From positions 86,741-150,740 of the forward strand of contig JAEMWC010001485.1 of the NCBI GenBank assembly GCA_016490735.1: DNA of 64,000 bases. Direction: 5' to 3'. Positions within the stretch are counted from its first letter, which is position 1, and each line of letters opens with the position of its first letter. The translations under genes were made by a program, and so were the position numbers. Positions 46,083-56,798 of this stretch are shown here, piece by piece. The notes under the pieces were generated by a model. The model was not told the origin of the DNA and made no database searches. It saw only the letters and a program-made list of their open reading frames with translations. This DNA comes from Pachyseris speciosa. Taxonomy: Eukaryota; Cnidaria; Anthozoa; Scleractinia; Pachyseridae.

Positions 46083-46210
46083 GATGGTTCCACGCTTATT
46101 GGCGCCATATTAACTGGGGTGAAAACGCGGCTAAAATTAAAGTAAATGTATGGGATTTTGACCGACTTTTAACCGCTGTAAAAGAGGCGGACAAAGAGAA
46201 CAAAGAGGCG
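46083..46210. mobile_element. Single arm of the TA-flanked MITE
   Basis: Starts GATGGTTCCACGCTTATTGG after TA at 46081-46082 and follows one arm of 44318-44796 to the GAGGCGG segment. The second arm is missing and sequence continues directly into the 3'-flank block of locus 8. Confidence 0.75.
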
Positions 46211-46387
46211 GAATTCCGCAGCGAATCTGAATCAGTTACAATTTCAGTTTTGGTTTTTAGTGTTCAGTTCCTCCGACAATTTTCGCTAGTTTTCGTTTCT
46301 CTCCCCACGATATCATTTACTGTAAACTTCTCCGAGAGAGAGAAAACGTGACACAAAAAACACAGACAAATTATATCATGCAGGACG

Positions 46388-46393
46388 TTTATT
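46388..46393 (-). terminator. Poly(A) signal of locus 8
   Basis: AATAAA on the minus strand. The SINE at 46585-46852 lies between it and the stop codon, so the 3'UTR would be about 670 nt. Confidence 0.5.
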
Positions 46394-46584
46394 AAAGCAT
46401 TCCTCTTACAGAAAGTTTGGAATAAACAACGGACCAGAAATACGTATTTATGACCTCTGCCACTCGCTTAAAACCCGTTTTAGTGAGAGACCAGCAATGG
46501 CAGATGAAACCTTAACGAAGAAGAAGAACATATTCCGTCTGAAAGTGTTTGAAAACTTCACAGATATCCTCGCCGCTTTGCCTA

Positions 46585-46672
46585 TCAAATAAAAAATCAA
46601 ATCAATTTATTTAAGCTGAGCTCGCGAGTGGTTGCCCAATCTCCCGAGTCGGGGGCTCATGTATTAAACGTC

Positions 46673-46703
<31 letters not shown>

Positions 46704-46852
46704 GTGTTGGTTTTGAGGAGATGGGAAAACCGGAGTGCGAGGAGAAAAACCTCAAGGAGCAGAGAAGAGAACGGGAATCGAACCCGGGCCGCATTGGTGG
46801 AAAGCGGGTGCTCTTACCACTGCGCCATCCTCACCACTGCACCTAAAAATAC
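46585..46852 (-). mobile_element. tRNA-headed SINE in the 3'UTR region of locus 8
   Basis: The minus strand starts near 46845 with GATGGCGCAGTGGTAAGAGC (A box) and has GGGTTCGATTCCC (B box) near 46784. A body shared with 38495-38665 follows, then an A/T-rich tail. Other loci read directly from 'ccgctttgccta' to 'aaaa.tctt' at this point, which marks the insertion. Confidence 0.75.
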
Positions 46853-47059
46853 TTCAGCCAGTTATTTGTTCAAGAATTAGGTCACAAATTGCGCCAATCT
46901 GTTTTTTTTTTCTCTCTGGGGTGGAAATTCATTCATCTAAGATCATTACATATTATCTGATTTGATAACATAAGCGCTCTATAAACTACAGTATAAGCTT
47001 CTTCCCTTTTTAATTTTACTCCCCTTGGTCATGTTGTTTTCCTGGGTACACAACAGAAC

Positions 47060-47319
47060 TCAAAAGTCCATTGGACGTATCTTCATCTCGGATCTCTTCA
47101 TAGAGTAGCTGTTCTTTTTCCAGTAGTACCACACGATTCCTTTCCAATCCTGCTTACCAAGGAGGTACAGACCATTCAGGTTGGAGTACTGGCAAGCGTT
47201 GTACCACCAGGCGCCTCTCCATCTCACAGCACAGTTGGCTTTGCTTTGCTTGTCATTATCTCGATCTTTGGTGGTAAATGGCGAACCACGTTGATAACCA
47301 AGGGAATCACTAGCGGTGC
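47060..47319 (-). CDS. Locus 8 exon 3 (open)
   Basis: [24 protein letters not shown], then variable [35 protein letters not shown]. Ends [18 protein letters not shown]. Gln stands at the ficolin His position. Confidence 0.87.
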
Positions 47320-47470
47320 CTGAGAAACGAAACACAATGCTTTGTCAAACAAGCAGAGTCGCCATCGACACACTGTAGCAAGGCGTTCCGTACAATATTC
47401 CCGCTTTTGATTTCCTTATCACGTATTGTGTTACTGACAAAATTTGGCCCTTATTCAGTTTAAGTTAAAA

Positions 47471-47502
47471 CAGCAACAACAACAACAACAACAACAACAA
47501 TG

Positions 47503-47540
<38 letters not shown>
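47471..47540. repeat. (AAC)n-(AAT)n microsatellite
   Basis: CAACAA units followed by ATAATA units in intron 2 of locus 8. A second ATA tract lies at 47776-47816. Between them is about 230 nt of sequence foreign to the other introns, possibly a retroposon tail. Confidence 0.85.
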
Positions 47541-47541
<1 letters not shown>

Positions 47542-47823
47542 GCATCTCGAAAAACGCCAAGACCTGGGAAGCTAGATTTACCTGATATCTTTGGAAGTGT
47601 ACAGTCGTCGGCCATCCTCGAACTGCCCACCTGTTGCGGATAGTGTTGTGTCTCTAGGCTGCGGGGAGTTGCTGAGACTCGACTAAGAAGATCCAGAAGT
47701 CTATGATACTTGTAAATAGCTATTATTTTTATTGTTATTAATAAAGTGTTTTATTATGATAATGCTTATATTTTTAATAATAATAATAATAATAATAATA
47801 ATTATAATAATAAGCGTTAGTAC

Positions 47824-48204
47824 CTGAGTAGCTTCCCAAACTCAGCTGATATTTCGCTCTTTCGCTTGTCACAGCAAATGAACTGTATTCTGCAAATGCT
47901 GTGCTCCCATGAACGTCTTCCAAATCGACGCGAAGCTTGTTTCTGCTGCTAACAGTCAGCCGGTGAATCTTGTCCAGTCCGAGCCAAAACTCGCCGGTCA
48001 GATTGCCGAAGCCCCGTTTGTAGTCATCCCAAGCTCGGTAGAAATCGACAGAGCCGTCCCTTCTCTTCTGAAACACCGTCCAACCTCCGCCAGCTGTTTT
48101 CTGATCACAGAACACTTCAAATTCACCCAAACCATCAGGATCGATTTTGTACACTCCACTGATTTCGCTGCCAGACATGTACACCTCCGCACAGTTCTTG
48201 AAAA
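47824..48204 (-). CDS. Locus 8 exon 2 (open)
   Basis: 381 nt, starts FKNCAEVYMSGSEISGVY, then the standard FReD first half with [19 protein letters not shown], ends SYSG with donor CTCAG|GTACTAA. In spite of the very different exon 1, this exon is almost identical to that of the other loci. Confidence 0.9.
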
Positions 48205-48332
48205 CTGAAATTATTGAGCAATAAAATCAATGTCATCACTGTGTTGAAAATTACTCTGTTCTTTAATGTTGCAAAATCCCTTGGCATAACTTTCTGCAAT
48301 GTATTCTCGCTACAAAAAATGCTCTTACAAAC

Positions 48333-48840
48333 CTTTTGCGAAGAAACATTCAGTTTTGTTTTATCTCAACTCCTTGATTTCTTGTCTGATTTCGGTCAGT
48401 TGCTGTTTCACTTCCAAAGCCAGGCCACCACCCGAAAAATGTGATTGATTTTCCTTCAGCGCCCCGATTTCTTGTCTCACCAGCTCAGCGAGCCGTTGTT
48501 TTACTTCAGAAGACAGATTACTGCATTTGGAACAAACTGTTTGGTTTTCTTTCAGCGCCCTGATTTCTTGTCTTATCACTTCACCAAGCTGTTGTTTCGC
48601 TTCAGAAGACAGACCGATGCTTATTGAACAGCCTAATTGATTTCCTTTCTGTGGTCTGATTTTTTGCATCATTTCACCCAGCCGTTGTTTGATTTTGATG
48701 CTGTTTGGACCGGCGAAGACATTGTAGTTAACTTTGCTGACGATCGTCGCATCCTTATCACTTTTCGCGGGTTTCAACGAAGCGTTTGTAACTGCCGCTA
48801 CGAAAACAGCGAACAGGGTGGCTTTGAGGAAATAATTCAT
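48333..48840 (-). pseudogene. Locus 8 exon 1 (four-unit coiled-coil stalk, premature TAA)
   Basis: MNYFLKATLFAVFVAAVTNA signal peptide, linker KVNYNVFAGPNS, then four related units: IKIKQRLGEMMQKIRPQKGN, EAKQQLGEVIRQEIRALKEN, EVKQRLAELVRQEIGALKEN and EVKQQLTEIRQEIKEL. DNA identity between the units shows tandem duplication with a period of about 93-96 nt. Donor AAAAG|GTTTGT at 48332-48331. Confidence 0.8.
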
Positions 48841-48956
48841 CGCGTTAAGAGCGATATTGTGGCCTTCCACGGATAGCAGTAAAACCGAAGTTAAAGTTCA
48901 CAGAATGCTTGATTTCCAACACTCATCTGCTCCAAAATCGTTTGTTTTGGCTACAC

Positions 48957-48998
48957 GACGAGATTTTTCTCGTCTTGATTTCGGGGTACCTTTTATCC
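48957..48998 (-). promoter_or_regulatory. Locus 8 promoter: perfect palindrome and TATA-like box
   Basis: GACGAGA-TTTT-TCTCGTC at 48957-48974 is a perfect inverted repeat, and GGATAAAAG (minus strand, in AATTGGATAAAAG) lies at 48990-48998. The sequence around and between them differs from the other loci, so these two elements stand out as conserved. Confidence 0.65.
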
Positions 48999-48999
48999 A

Positions 49000-49256
49000 A
49001 TTAAATTGCTCTACCAACGTGACTCCGATGGTGCGATGACTATGTAATATTCTTTTATGTGTTGGAACACCGTCTTGCACGTGTAGAAGAAACTGTATGC
49101 ATTTTTCAAAGGAATAAATAATCAGTCTTGAAGCATACTGATGTATTTACTTATATGTTTGAGTCTCTAATAAAACTAAACTGTTGATCAACATCCCACG
49201 GAGAGGTGCATGGATACTGGTATTTCCCAAACATACCGCACTCTACTTTGTTCTTC
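49000..49256. other. Unique upstream sequence of locus 8
   Basis: No match to the shared 5'-flank block and no gene seen. Confidence 0.4.
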
Positions 49257-49673
49257 GGCCCCGGTTTAAACGTTGCATTTTACATGCGCCGTATCTACTG
49301 ACTAATTTGGGTCGTCTCGAATTTAAAAAAGTTCCAGATTTCATTTAAACTGGTCGTATTTAACTCCGTATCGAATTTAATGGCTGAGCGTGAGTAACAT
49401 GTCATGTAGAATGAAAATGTGGAGTTACAGGTGAAATATCATTCAACAAACTTTATGAATTATCTTCGACACATATAAAATGCAGCGTTTAAATAAACTG
49501 TCGAACCTCAATGAATGTGAATATATGAAGATCATATTCATAGTCGCATCAGTTACTGCCTGAGTCGTATATTCGACTGGCTCGCATTTAATTCAAATCC
49601 GCTACCAAGTTTAGTTGGTTTAAATTTGGCAATTAGATTCGGTGCATGTAAAATGCGACGTTTAAACCGGGCC
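49257..49673. repeat. MITE-like element with GGCCCCGGTTTAAACG termini
   Basis: Left end GGCCCCGGTTTAAACGTTGC and right end, inverted, GGCCCGGTTTAAACGTCGC; the match continues inward through GCATTTTACATGC. The interior is rich in ATTTAAA/TTTAAAT motifs and has no ORF. Confidence 0.75.
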
Positions 49674-50012
49674 TGAGCTCCAACGTAACATATCGTGATT
49701 TAAGGTTTGATACAGAAATTTACTGTTATGCCTGCATGCAGTAGAATACAAGTGGAATTTGGTAAATAGTTTGTAAATCAATCATACATGTTCTACAACA
49801 AAACTTACCATCCATGTCAAATGTTAATTTTGTTTTATCAGCAAAGCAAACGTCTCTGCTCTCGCAGCATTTGATTCAATGCATGGTTGAATATATTTGT
49901 ATGGTGTGGAGTGAGATAATAACACCAGAGTGACAAATGTAGCGTTATTCTCATTAAATATGTTTTATAGGGTAATTGTTATGTGGTGCATACAAGTTGA
50001 ACCATTCAATAG
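49674..50012. other. Unassigned spacer
   Basis: AT-rich, no feature seen. Confidence 0.4.
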
Positions 50013-50243
50013 CCCATTTTACAGTTGTGTGCTCAGTGACCTGGCCTTTGAGTGGAAGCGAGGCTGGTGGTGACCTTGTTTTGATACAGACCTCACTGCT
50101 TTTCTCATGCTAATCATGTTTTTCTTAAGCTGACTAGTCCACATTTGCATAAGAAAGACAGAGAGGTTTGTATCAAAACCAGGTCACCTCCAGCCTCGCT
50201 TCCACTCAAAGGCCAGGTCACTGAGCGTACAACTGTAAAATGG
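50013..50243. repeat. Foldback repeat (arms of about 80 nt)
   Basis: Left arm 'ccattttacagttgtgtgct' through 'agtggaagcgaggctgg' and 'gatacagacctc' is mirrored by 'gaggtttgtatc' through 'ccagcctcgcttccact' and 'gtacaactgtaaaatgg'. Loop about 50090-50165. Confidence 0.88.
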
Positions 50244-50979
50244 TCTATTATTCGCATGCATGTGTTTCCAAATAGTGTTACGCACGTTTGCCATTGTTTT
50301 TAGCCGTCTCTATTGTTCATTCTTGCGATCTAATTGGTTTACCAAAATCTTCTTACTGAGCGCAGTGCTAGTGGCGTGCATGTCACAAAACATCATAACA
50401 ACGAAATGGGCATCGATTTATTCTTATATATTGCTGTGATTTATCTTAATCATTTTGTTCCTTTAAAAGACGTCTCCCCATTAGTATTCTGTCTCTTCAT
50501 GATCAAGCAAGCATTCGGAAATTAAACACGACTTACCGCTCGGGAAATTGTTGTAGGTTATGAGAGCCAATCGTATTAGAGCACTCGCCTGAACATCACA
50601 TGCCATCCATGCACATATCTCCCCGGGAATCAAAGATGCCCTCTCGGGTTACTAAACCGCAAAATGTTGTCATTGTGGAAGGGAAAAGGGTGACCCTCAA
50701 GAAAAACTTCGCGCATTATGTGAGGAACGTACCTCTGAGAGTTTTGCCGTGTTTTTACAAATAACAACCTACTGAATGCCCTAAAACCAGCTGCTTCCCT
50801 TTTGTTGAAAGCGGGAGTCCCCGATATGCTTTTCTGTGATCAACACTGCAAAATTATCTACTCTAAAGGGTATGCAAGGCTCCAAACACTCAACTCCAAA
50901 GTAAAATATGTATTGCAGAAGTCAAAGAAGAGTTGAGGAGGAGAGGACTAAACACCATAAGGAATTAGGACTTGTGTCA
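50244..50979. other. Unassigned spacer
   Basis: No supported gene or repeat. Confidence 0.4.
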
Positions 50980-51790
50980 AGTCCCCGCGACCTGATGCAC
51001 GAATTCAAGCAGTTTGAATTTGTGTGTCAGGTCACAGGGACAATATATGGTCGCAGCGACAGTATTTTCTCATGAAATTAGGCACCACACACGAGGGGAA
51101 TTGCCCCTGCGACCTGTCTTCGCGACCGGTATCTGCGACTTGTCGCCGAATGCGTACCGACCTTTAAGCTTGGCAGTGACCAGCATCTATTTTCTCGTTA
51201 CAGTGTTACTACTGAATCAAAGATATTGGTCATGAGAATAAAGGGAATGATCACTAAAGACTGATATGCTTAATTATATTTTGCCAATTGTTACCATAAC
51301 AACTGCATAGAGAACAGAGAGCAGTGAGGAGGATATTGATGTTGATATCAGAGCTGAAAGGGTTCTTTTAGTTACACGGTGAGTAGCAAGGGACCGGAAC
51401 AGGGTGTAAGGAGAATTTTGATGTTGATATCGGAGCTTCAAGAGTTCTGTTAGTTACACGGTGAGTAGCATGGGACGAGGCAGGATGTGAAGAGAATATT
51501 GATTAAGTTACACGGTGTTAGTTACACGGTGAGTAGCATGGGACGGGACAGGATGTTCGAACATACTGCGTCCTTTATCATTCACAGCTATTTCTTCAAT
51601 CTTAACTATGCAAAATTCAGACATTTTCGCTACTCGCCCTCCTACAGATACGATATGTTCTGCAGCCATCCCCCACCCCCCCCCCCACCCCCCCTCCCTT
51701 ACCTTCTTCATCGATACTGGTGATTCGCGAGATATCGTGGTATACGATGACAAAGCATTGCATAACTCGTATGTGTCATTGTCAGAAATA
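50980..51790. repeat. Dispersed block R1, copy 3 (uninterrupted)
   Basis: Gives the uninterrupted order across the site where copy 2 carries the LINE. It contains local duplications of 'agttacacggtgagtagca' at about 51369, 51449 and 51518, and a C-rich tract at 51670-51700. Confidence 0.65.
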
Positions 51791-51939
51791 CAAATTAAAG
51801 CTTTCCTTCTGCTTCAAACGCTCGTGAAAGAATGTTATTGATGCCTTTTGTTCACATACAGAGGGCAATAAACAGTCGGCCACCAAAAGGAACTGCTCGG
51901 TAGCTTTTACTCAGTTGCCCATAACCGCAATCACCATGA

Positions 51940-52900
51940 TACAAAGGTCAATTTCTTACAGATTCCTCAGTCGGGCCCCTAAATAATCTACAGGCATTTA
52001 TGTAAAGGCCACTAAAGCTGTTTGCTTCAAATAAATTCCTCTGTGGTTTTGAAGGCCGCAAAATGTGGAAAATTGTTTGTCTCAAAAATCGTTTGAAATG
52101 TTATGTGGTTACAGGGGCAACTCATGTAATCAACCTTGTCATATAATCGCCCAAAGTTTGACATGGTCTTTTACTCTTAGCTTTGTGGAAGTATTTGGGG
52201 TTTGAATAGAGATACTAAGTAATGATTTACACACAATTTTGACTTATAAATAGCAAAGCCCTTACGACCGTGGTTTGTTTTAAAGCTCAAAGTTCGCATG
52301 TGAAACTATTAAAAATATTAAAATACATTAAATATTTTAACTCATAGTGTTGTGTTTACTGACACCCTGGGGATTCAGATGGGGGAGGGGAGAAAGGAGT
52401 ACTTCCTGGAGTTTGATGAGGAAAACAAATGTAAGAGAAACTTCGCAAACCAAACCCGCATCTTCAACAACTGTGAATCAGTAAAAATTTCAGTTTTGTT
52501 TTTAATTTTTATTCCGACAATTTTCGCTTCTTTAGGTTGAGTGAACACATCTTTTTCAAATGTTTTCCTCGCTCTAATATTCTCTTCCGCAAAATTCCCA
52601 GGGCTTATTTTAGTGGTATCCATGCAGATTTTATGGTATACTTCATTCACAAGCTTTTCTGGTGATACGCGAAAAAGGTGTTAAGCGTAATAAACAGCAT
52701 CAACCTGCCGAAAGGTCTTTCCCATAGCTTTCAGTTGATATGTCACGCCTACTAACAAATCCATCCACAAACCAAAAAGATGATTTAGAACAGCACAACA
52801 TGAGTTGAACAAATTCGTCGAAAAATAATGTAAAAGAATCGAAAACGAAAAAAAAAATTACATAACTAATACGCGACAGAAACAACACAGACAAATTCTA
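51940..52900. repeat. 3'-flank block of locus 9
   Basis: Contains 'gggcccctaaataatctaca', the 'actgacaccctggggattca' segment and 'aacagcatcaacctgccgaa', in the same order as in the other loci. No gene seen. Confidence 0.6.
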
Positions 52901-52912
52901 TCATCTTGGACC

Positions 52913-52918
52913 TTTATT
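52913..52918 (-). terminator. Poly(A) signal of locus 9
   Basis: AATAAA on the minus strand about 400 nt after the stop codon, in the conserved 'atcatcttggacctttatta' context. Confidence 0.6.
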
Positions 52919-53317
52919 AAAGAATCCCTCTTACAAAATGTTTGGAATGAACAACTGACCAGTAATACGTATTTATGACCCGTAAATATTAATACTCGCT
53001 TAAAACTTGTTTTACTGCTTTAACAGATAAATTTGATCTGATCGCTATTGGATTTAAAGACCACCAATGGTAGCTGAAACCTTAACTAAAAAAAGAACAG
53101 TCTGTCTGAAAGTGTTTCAAAACTTTACAGATATCCTCTCCTCTTTTTATTGGTTATAAATGAGATCGCGCATGTAACACTAATCGGTGGTTTTTCCTCT
53201 CTGAGGTGAAAAATCTCTCATCCAAGATCACTAAACGCTCTATAACTACAGTGTAAGCTTTTTTTATCCCTTTTTACTCCCCTTGGTCATGTTGTTTTAC
53301 CGAGAACAGAACAGAAC

Positions 53318-53574
53318 TCAAAAGTCCTTTGGACGTATCTTCATCTCGGACCTCTTCACAGAGTAGTAGCTATTTTTCCAGTGGTACCATACCATTCCTT
53401 GATGTCTGAATTTCCCATGCAGGTACAGACCATTCAGATTGGAGAGGTAGCAGTTGTTGTACCACCAGCCCCCTTTGTAAGTCACGGCACAGTTTCGTCT
53501 GTCCTTCTCATTATCTCGATCCTTGGTGGAAAATGCCATACCACGATGCACCCCCAGCGAGTCACCAGCAGTGC
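53318..53574 (-). CDS. Locus 9 exon 3 (open)
   Basis: [24 protein letters not shown], variable DR before [14 protein letters not shown] (Gly for Ala), [17 protein letters not shown]. Ends [18 protein letters not shown]. Acceptor TTTTTTAAG. Confidence 0.87.
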
Positions 53575-53700
53575 CTTAAAAAACGTAAATTACTTGAGTA
53601 AGTTTTGCATCTTATCTTATGCCAAATTTTTGATCACTCGTTGTTGCACTCAATTCTTTATTTATTTACATTGTAAAGGGCATTTAAATACAGTTTTTAA

Positions 53701-55507
53701 GGGCCCAGTAAAGTATCTTTTGATGCCGTTGCTAGGGAAAAATCAATTTGCTATAACTCTGCACATGTATGCTTCAATTGGACCAAATTTGGACAATACC
53801 CATAGGGGGCAAATATGGTCCAGTACATGACGTCATCGGACCACGCCCAATGTCACGTGACCAGAAACAGAAAAATGCATTTTAACTAAATGGCTTAAAC
53901 CTTTTACCCTCATTTTCTGTACAGTAACAATACAAAAGCCGTTTTGAAGAAATTTAAGCATTCGTTTTGGCTTTTGATAAAAAATAAAAAAATGAGAATG
54001 GAAAATGTGCTTCTTTGACCACTCTTTTGAGCATAATTTTTTTGTTTTTCATTTTGTCGCAAAACCCATGCTTGAATTCCAAGAAAATATGATGTTCTTT
54101 CGAATTGTTTTAAAATCCAGCAACTACATTTATCTCTCGGGGAGAAAAGTCAATTTTTTCGCGGCACCGGAAGTGGCGAGCGAATTTTCAGCAGCCTGGT
54201 GCCTAAGCATTGTGGCCAGTCACATCTGTGTTTTGTTTTATCGAACAAAATTCGAATTCAGTTTCTTTTTCACAGTCACGGTGTTGTAGATTACTTAAAT
54301 TACTGTTAACTAGGTTCTCAAGCGAGGCTGATGTTGTAAGGAGAAGCTGTCCATCACAAGTTTCGAGCTCACCATTATCAGTCAGGCTTTCTATCGAGTG
54401 GTTAAAGTGGTTAGCATTAATTTTTGATGTAAGAATGAAATTCTTGTGATCTAGAGCTGCTTTCAAGGATGTTCACCGTCTTTTGCTCCATGCTGTCTTG
54501 GGAGAGCTTCGTTTATTTGTGTTATATTTAAACAATGGAGTTTCTCAGGTTCACAGGATCACACAGTTTTATCGCAAGAGACGTCAGAGAGTTTCGGAGC
54601 GGTCAAAAAGGCCGCGAACACAGAGTTTCTTTTTTAGTTTGCAGGTGATGATAGCGCAATACTAATTTCAGTTTGTGTCTCTGCATCTTTGAGATTTCGA
54701 TTTCCAACCTGACACTGGAAATCATTTACTGTCACCTTTTCGAGATTTCCCCATCGACATGCAACCATCGCTGCGGCTTTCTGTTTACGTACGTACGTGG
54801 ATGACATTTTCAAGCAGAACACTCAAGTTTCAAAAATAAAGGTGCGACTCACATGTTGTAAACGTAAAGCAGAAAATTCAGGGGCACCCAACGACAAGTT
54901 TCGGTAGATATCTGTTCGGTGGAGGGTAGTTCGCCTTGGGCTTTCGGTGTCGATTAAAGAGTGCACTCGGCCAAAAAGATTCGCAATGGAGAAATAAAGG
55001 CCCCTGAGGTTTTCGGAAAGGTCATAATTGCTGTTTTTGGCAGTTGAAAACGTCATCTAACATTTTCGGAAAGAAAATTATTCCCTAGAAAGTTCGTGGA
55101 AAGTTCATTTCAGCTTGAATTTTCTCAAAGAAGATTTTGTTCCCTAACATTTTCGGGCAATTAAAACTTCAGCTAGGGAGTCCGAACAGATGAAATTTTT
55201 CTAGCTAACGAAAACATCACTTAAAACAGACTTCAAACACCGTAAGGTACTTAAAAATGCCTTTCCATAGCTTTTGGTTGATTTGGCTCGTTGGGTGCCC
55301 CTGAAAATCAATTAATAAAAATGTAAACAAAAGGTTTTCGATCTTGTATTTGTTGCAACGAAGCAAAAAAAGGTTACCGGCGACTTGAACGAGCCAGCGA
55401 CCGGCCGACGCCGAAGAAAGCGCGCGAAAAAATTTGGGCTGACCGGAAGTGAAATTGCACTTGGTTAGCAACCATGTACCTTAGCAACGAGATACTTCAA
55501 TGGGCCC
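53701..55507. mobile_element. TTAA-flanked element with GGGCCCA termini
   Basis: TTAA at 53697-53700 and 55508-55511. Termini GGGCCCA...TGGGCCC continue inward with inverted similarity (AAGTATCT, GTTGCTA). The 1807-bp interior has no recognisable transposase. Part of it (54880-55290) is related in inverted orientation to the TTAA element at 30874-32328. PiggyBac- or Kolobok-type targeting. Confidence 0.75.
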
Positions 55508-55859
55508 TTAAGGTAAAGAGATGAAAATAATAAGCATTAAGGATTATTAAGCCGTTAAGGAATAAATTGATATGTGAGCGGTGGCCAAAGTAGCGAAAGC
55601 TTTCTGCTTGGACACCGCCATAGTCAAGAAAATGGCAGCACAAGAAATTAAATATTCAGCTAAGTTAGATTTCCACTTTTTCACTCACGCACTCGCTTAA
55701 CTTTTCACCACCAAGTCAAACAGAACTGACGGCATTCAAAAACGTCAAAAGCTTTGTGTAATTTTCATTTGTTAAATAAAATACTCAGGCTAGGTAACTT
55801 TCTGACGAAATGCAGACATTTTGCAGTTAACAGGTTTCTAAATGGAATAAAAAGCGCAC

Positions 55860-56240
55860 CTGAATAGCTTCCCAAACTCAGCTGATATTTCGCTCTCTCG
55901 CTTGTCACAGCAAATGAACTGTACTCTGCAAATGCTGTGCTCCCATGAACGTCTTCCAAATCGACGCGAAGCCTGTTTTTGCTGCCAACAGTCAGCCGAT
56001 GAATCTTGTCCAGTCCGAGCCAAAACTCGCCGTTCAGATTACCGAAGCCCTGTTTGTAGTCATCCCAAGCGCGGTAGAAATCTACAGAGCCGTCCCTTCT
56101 CTTCTGAAACACCGTCCAACCTCCGCCAGCTGTTTTCTGATCACAGAACACTTCAAATTCACCCAAACCATCAGGATCGATTTTGTACACTCCACTGATT
56201 TTCTTGCCAGACTTGTAAATCTCCGCGCAGTTCTTGTAAA
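55860..56240 (-). CDS. Locus 9 exon 2 (open)
   Basis: 381 nt, VYKNCAEIYKSGKKISGVY to SYSG, with YKQGFGN and TVGSKNRLRVD as private changes. Confidence 0.88.
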
Positions 56241-56798
56241 CTGAAATTGTTAAAAGATATCGTATTCATCGTGATATCCCTTTAATTCACTCCTATCCCG
56301 TGTGGGACTAAATCATATTTAAGAGCTGGAAGGACATTTGGGTACAGATGAACAAATCTAACACTGAGCTGGTTGAATTTTAGGGCGCGAACGCATTTGC
56401 GATTGTTTTGCCTTTTTGCCCTCTTATTTAGGCCGGTTTAAATAGGAGGCTTCTAGAAAATAGATTGGGCGAAGAATTGTAGTCACTAAAAGTTTTGAAA
56501 TGGAAACATAGTGTAAAGGCACGAATTCCAATATTTAGAGACAGGCGGGTATTTAATTTTATTATTTGCGATTACTTGGCTTCAGTTGCAGTTCACGGTT
56601 ATTCGGATCTACTTACCGCTGTAAGGCCGAAAACGATTTATTGAAAATTAATCTTTTCACTAAGGAGAGTACTTTCATACTTTCATCTTTGAGGAGATAC
56701 ACAAATGAAAACGCGAACTCATGCTTAATGTTAAGAGGAAAATGCAGTAAGAAAAACAACTCTCTTCGTATCATATTAAAACGAGCTCTGTTACTAAC

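Larger units (their letters stand above)
47060..48840 (-). pseudogene. FReD locus 8: long-stalk lectin with one in-frame stop before the exon 1 donor
   Basis: Exons 48333-48840, 47824-48204 and 47060-47319 (1149 nt, phases correct). The signal peptide starts at the MNYFL that aligns with MMKYF; an upstream in-frame Met exists at 48870. Exon 1 carries four coiled-coil units of about 31 residues instead of one, with Cys in the loops (GCSIS, VCSKC). A TAA at 48361-48363 (after EIKELR) lies 28 nt before the donor, and codons after it (NKTECFFAKG) still fit the family. Exons 2 and 3 are open and normal. Either a recent nonsense mutation or a truncated stalk-only product; I favour a recent mutation. 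Confidence 0.75.

Noticed and set aside
22916..56244. A 99-residue plus-strand ORF antisense to exon 2 is open in six loci (22916-23215, 29098-29397, 35758-36057, 41132-41431, 47909-48208, 55945-56244)
   Set aside because: Its conservation follows from exon 2 being nearly identical in all copies. It has no domain features, no splice context and no independent start signal.
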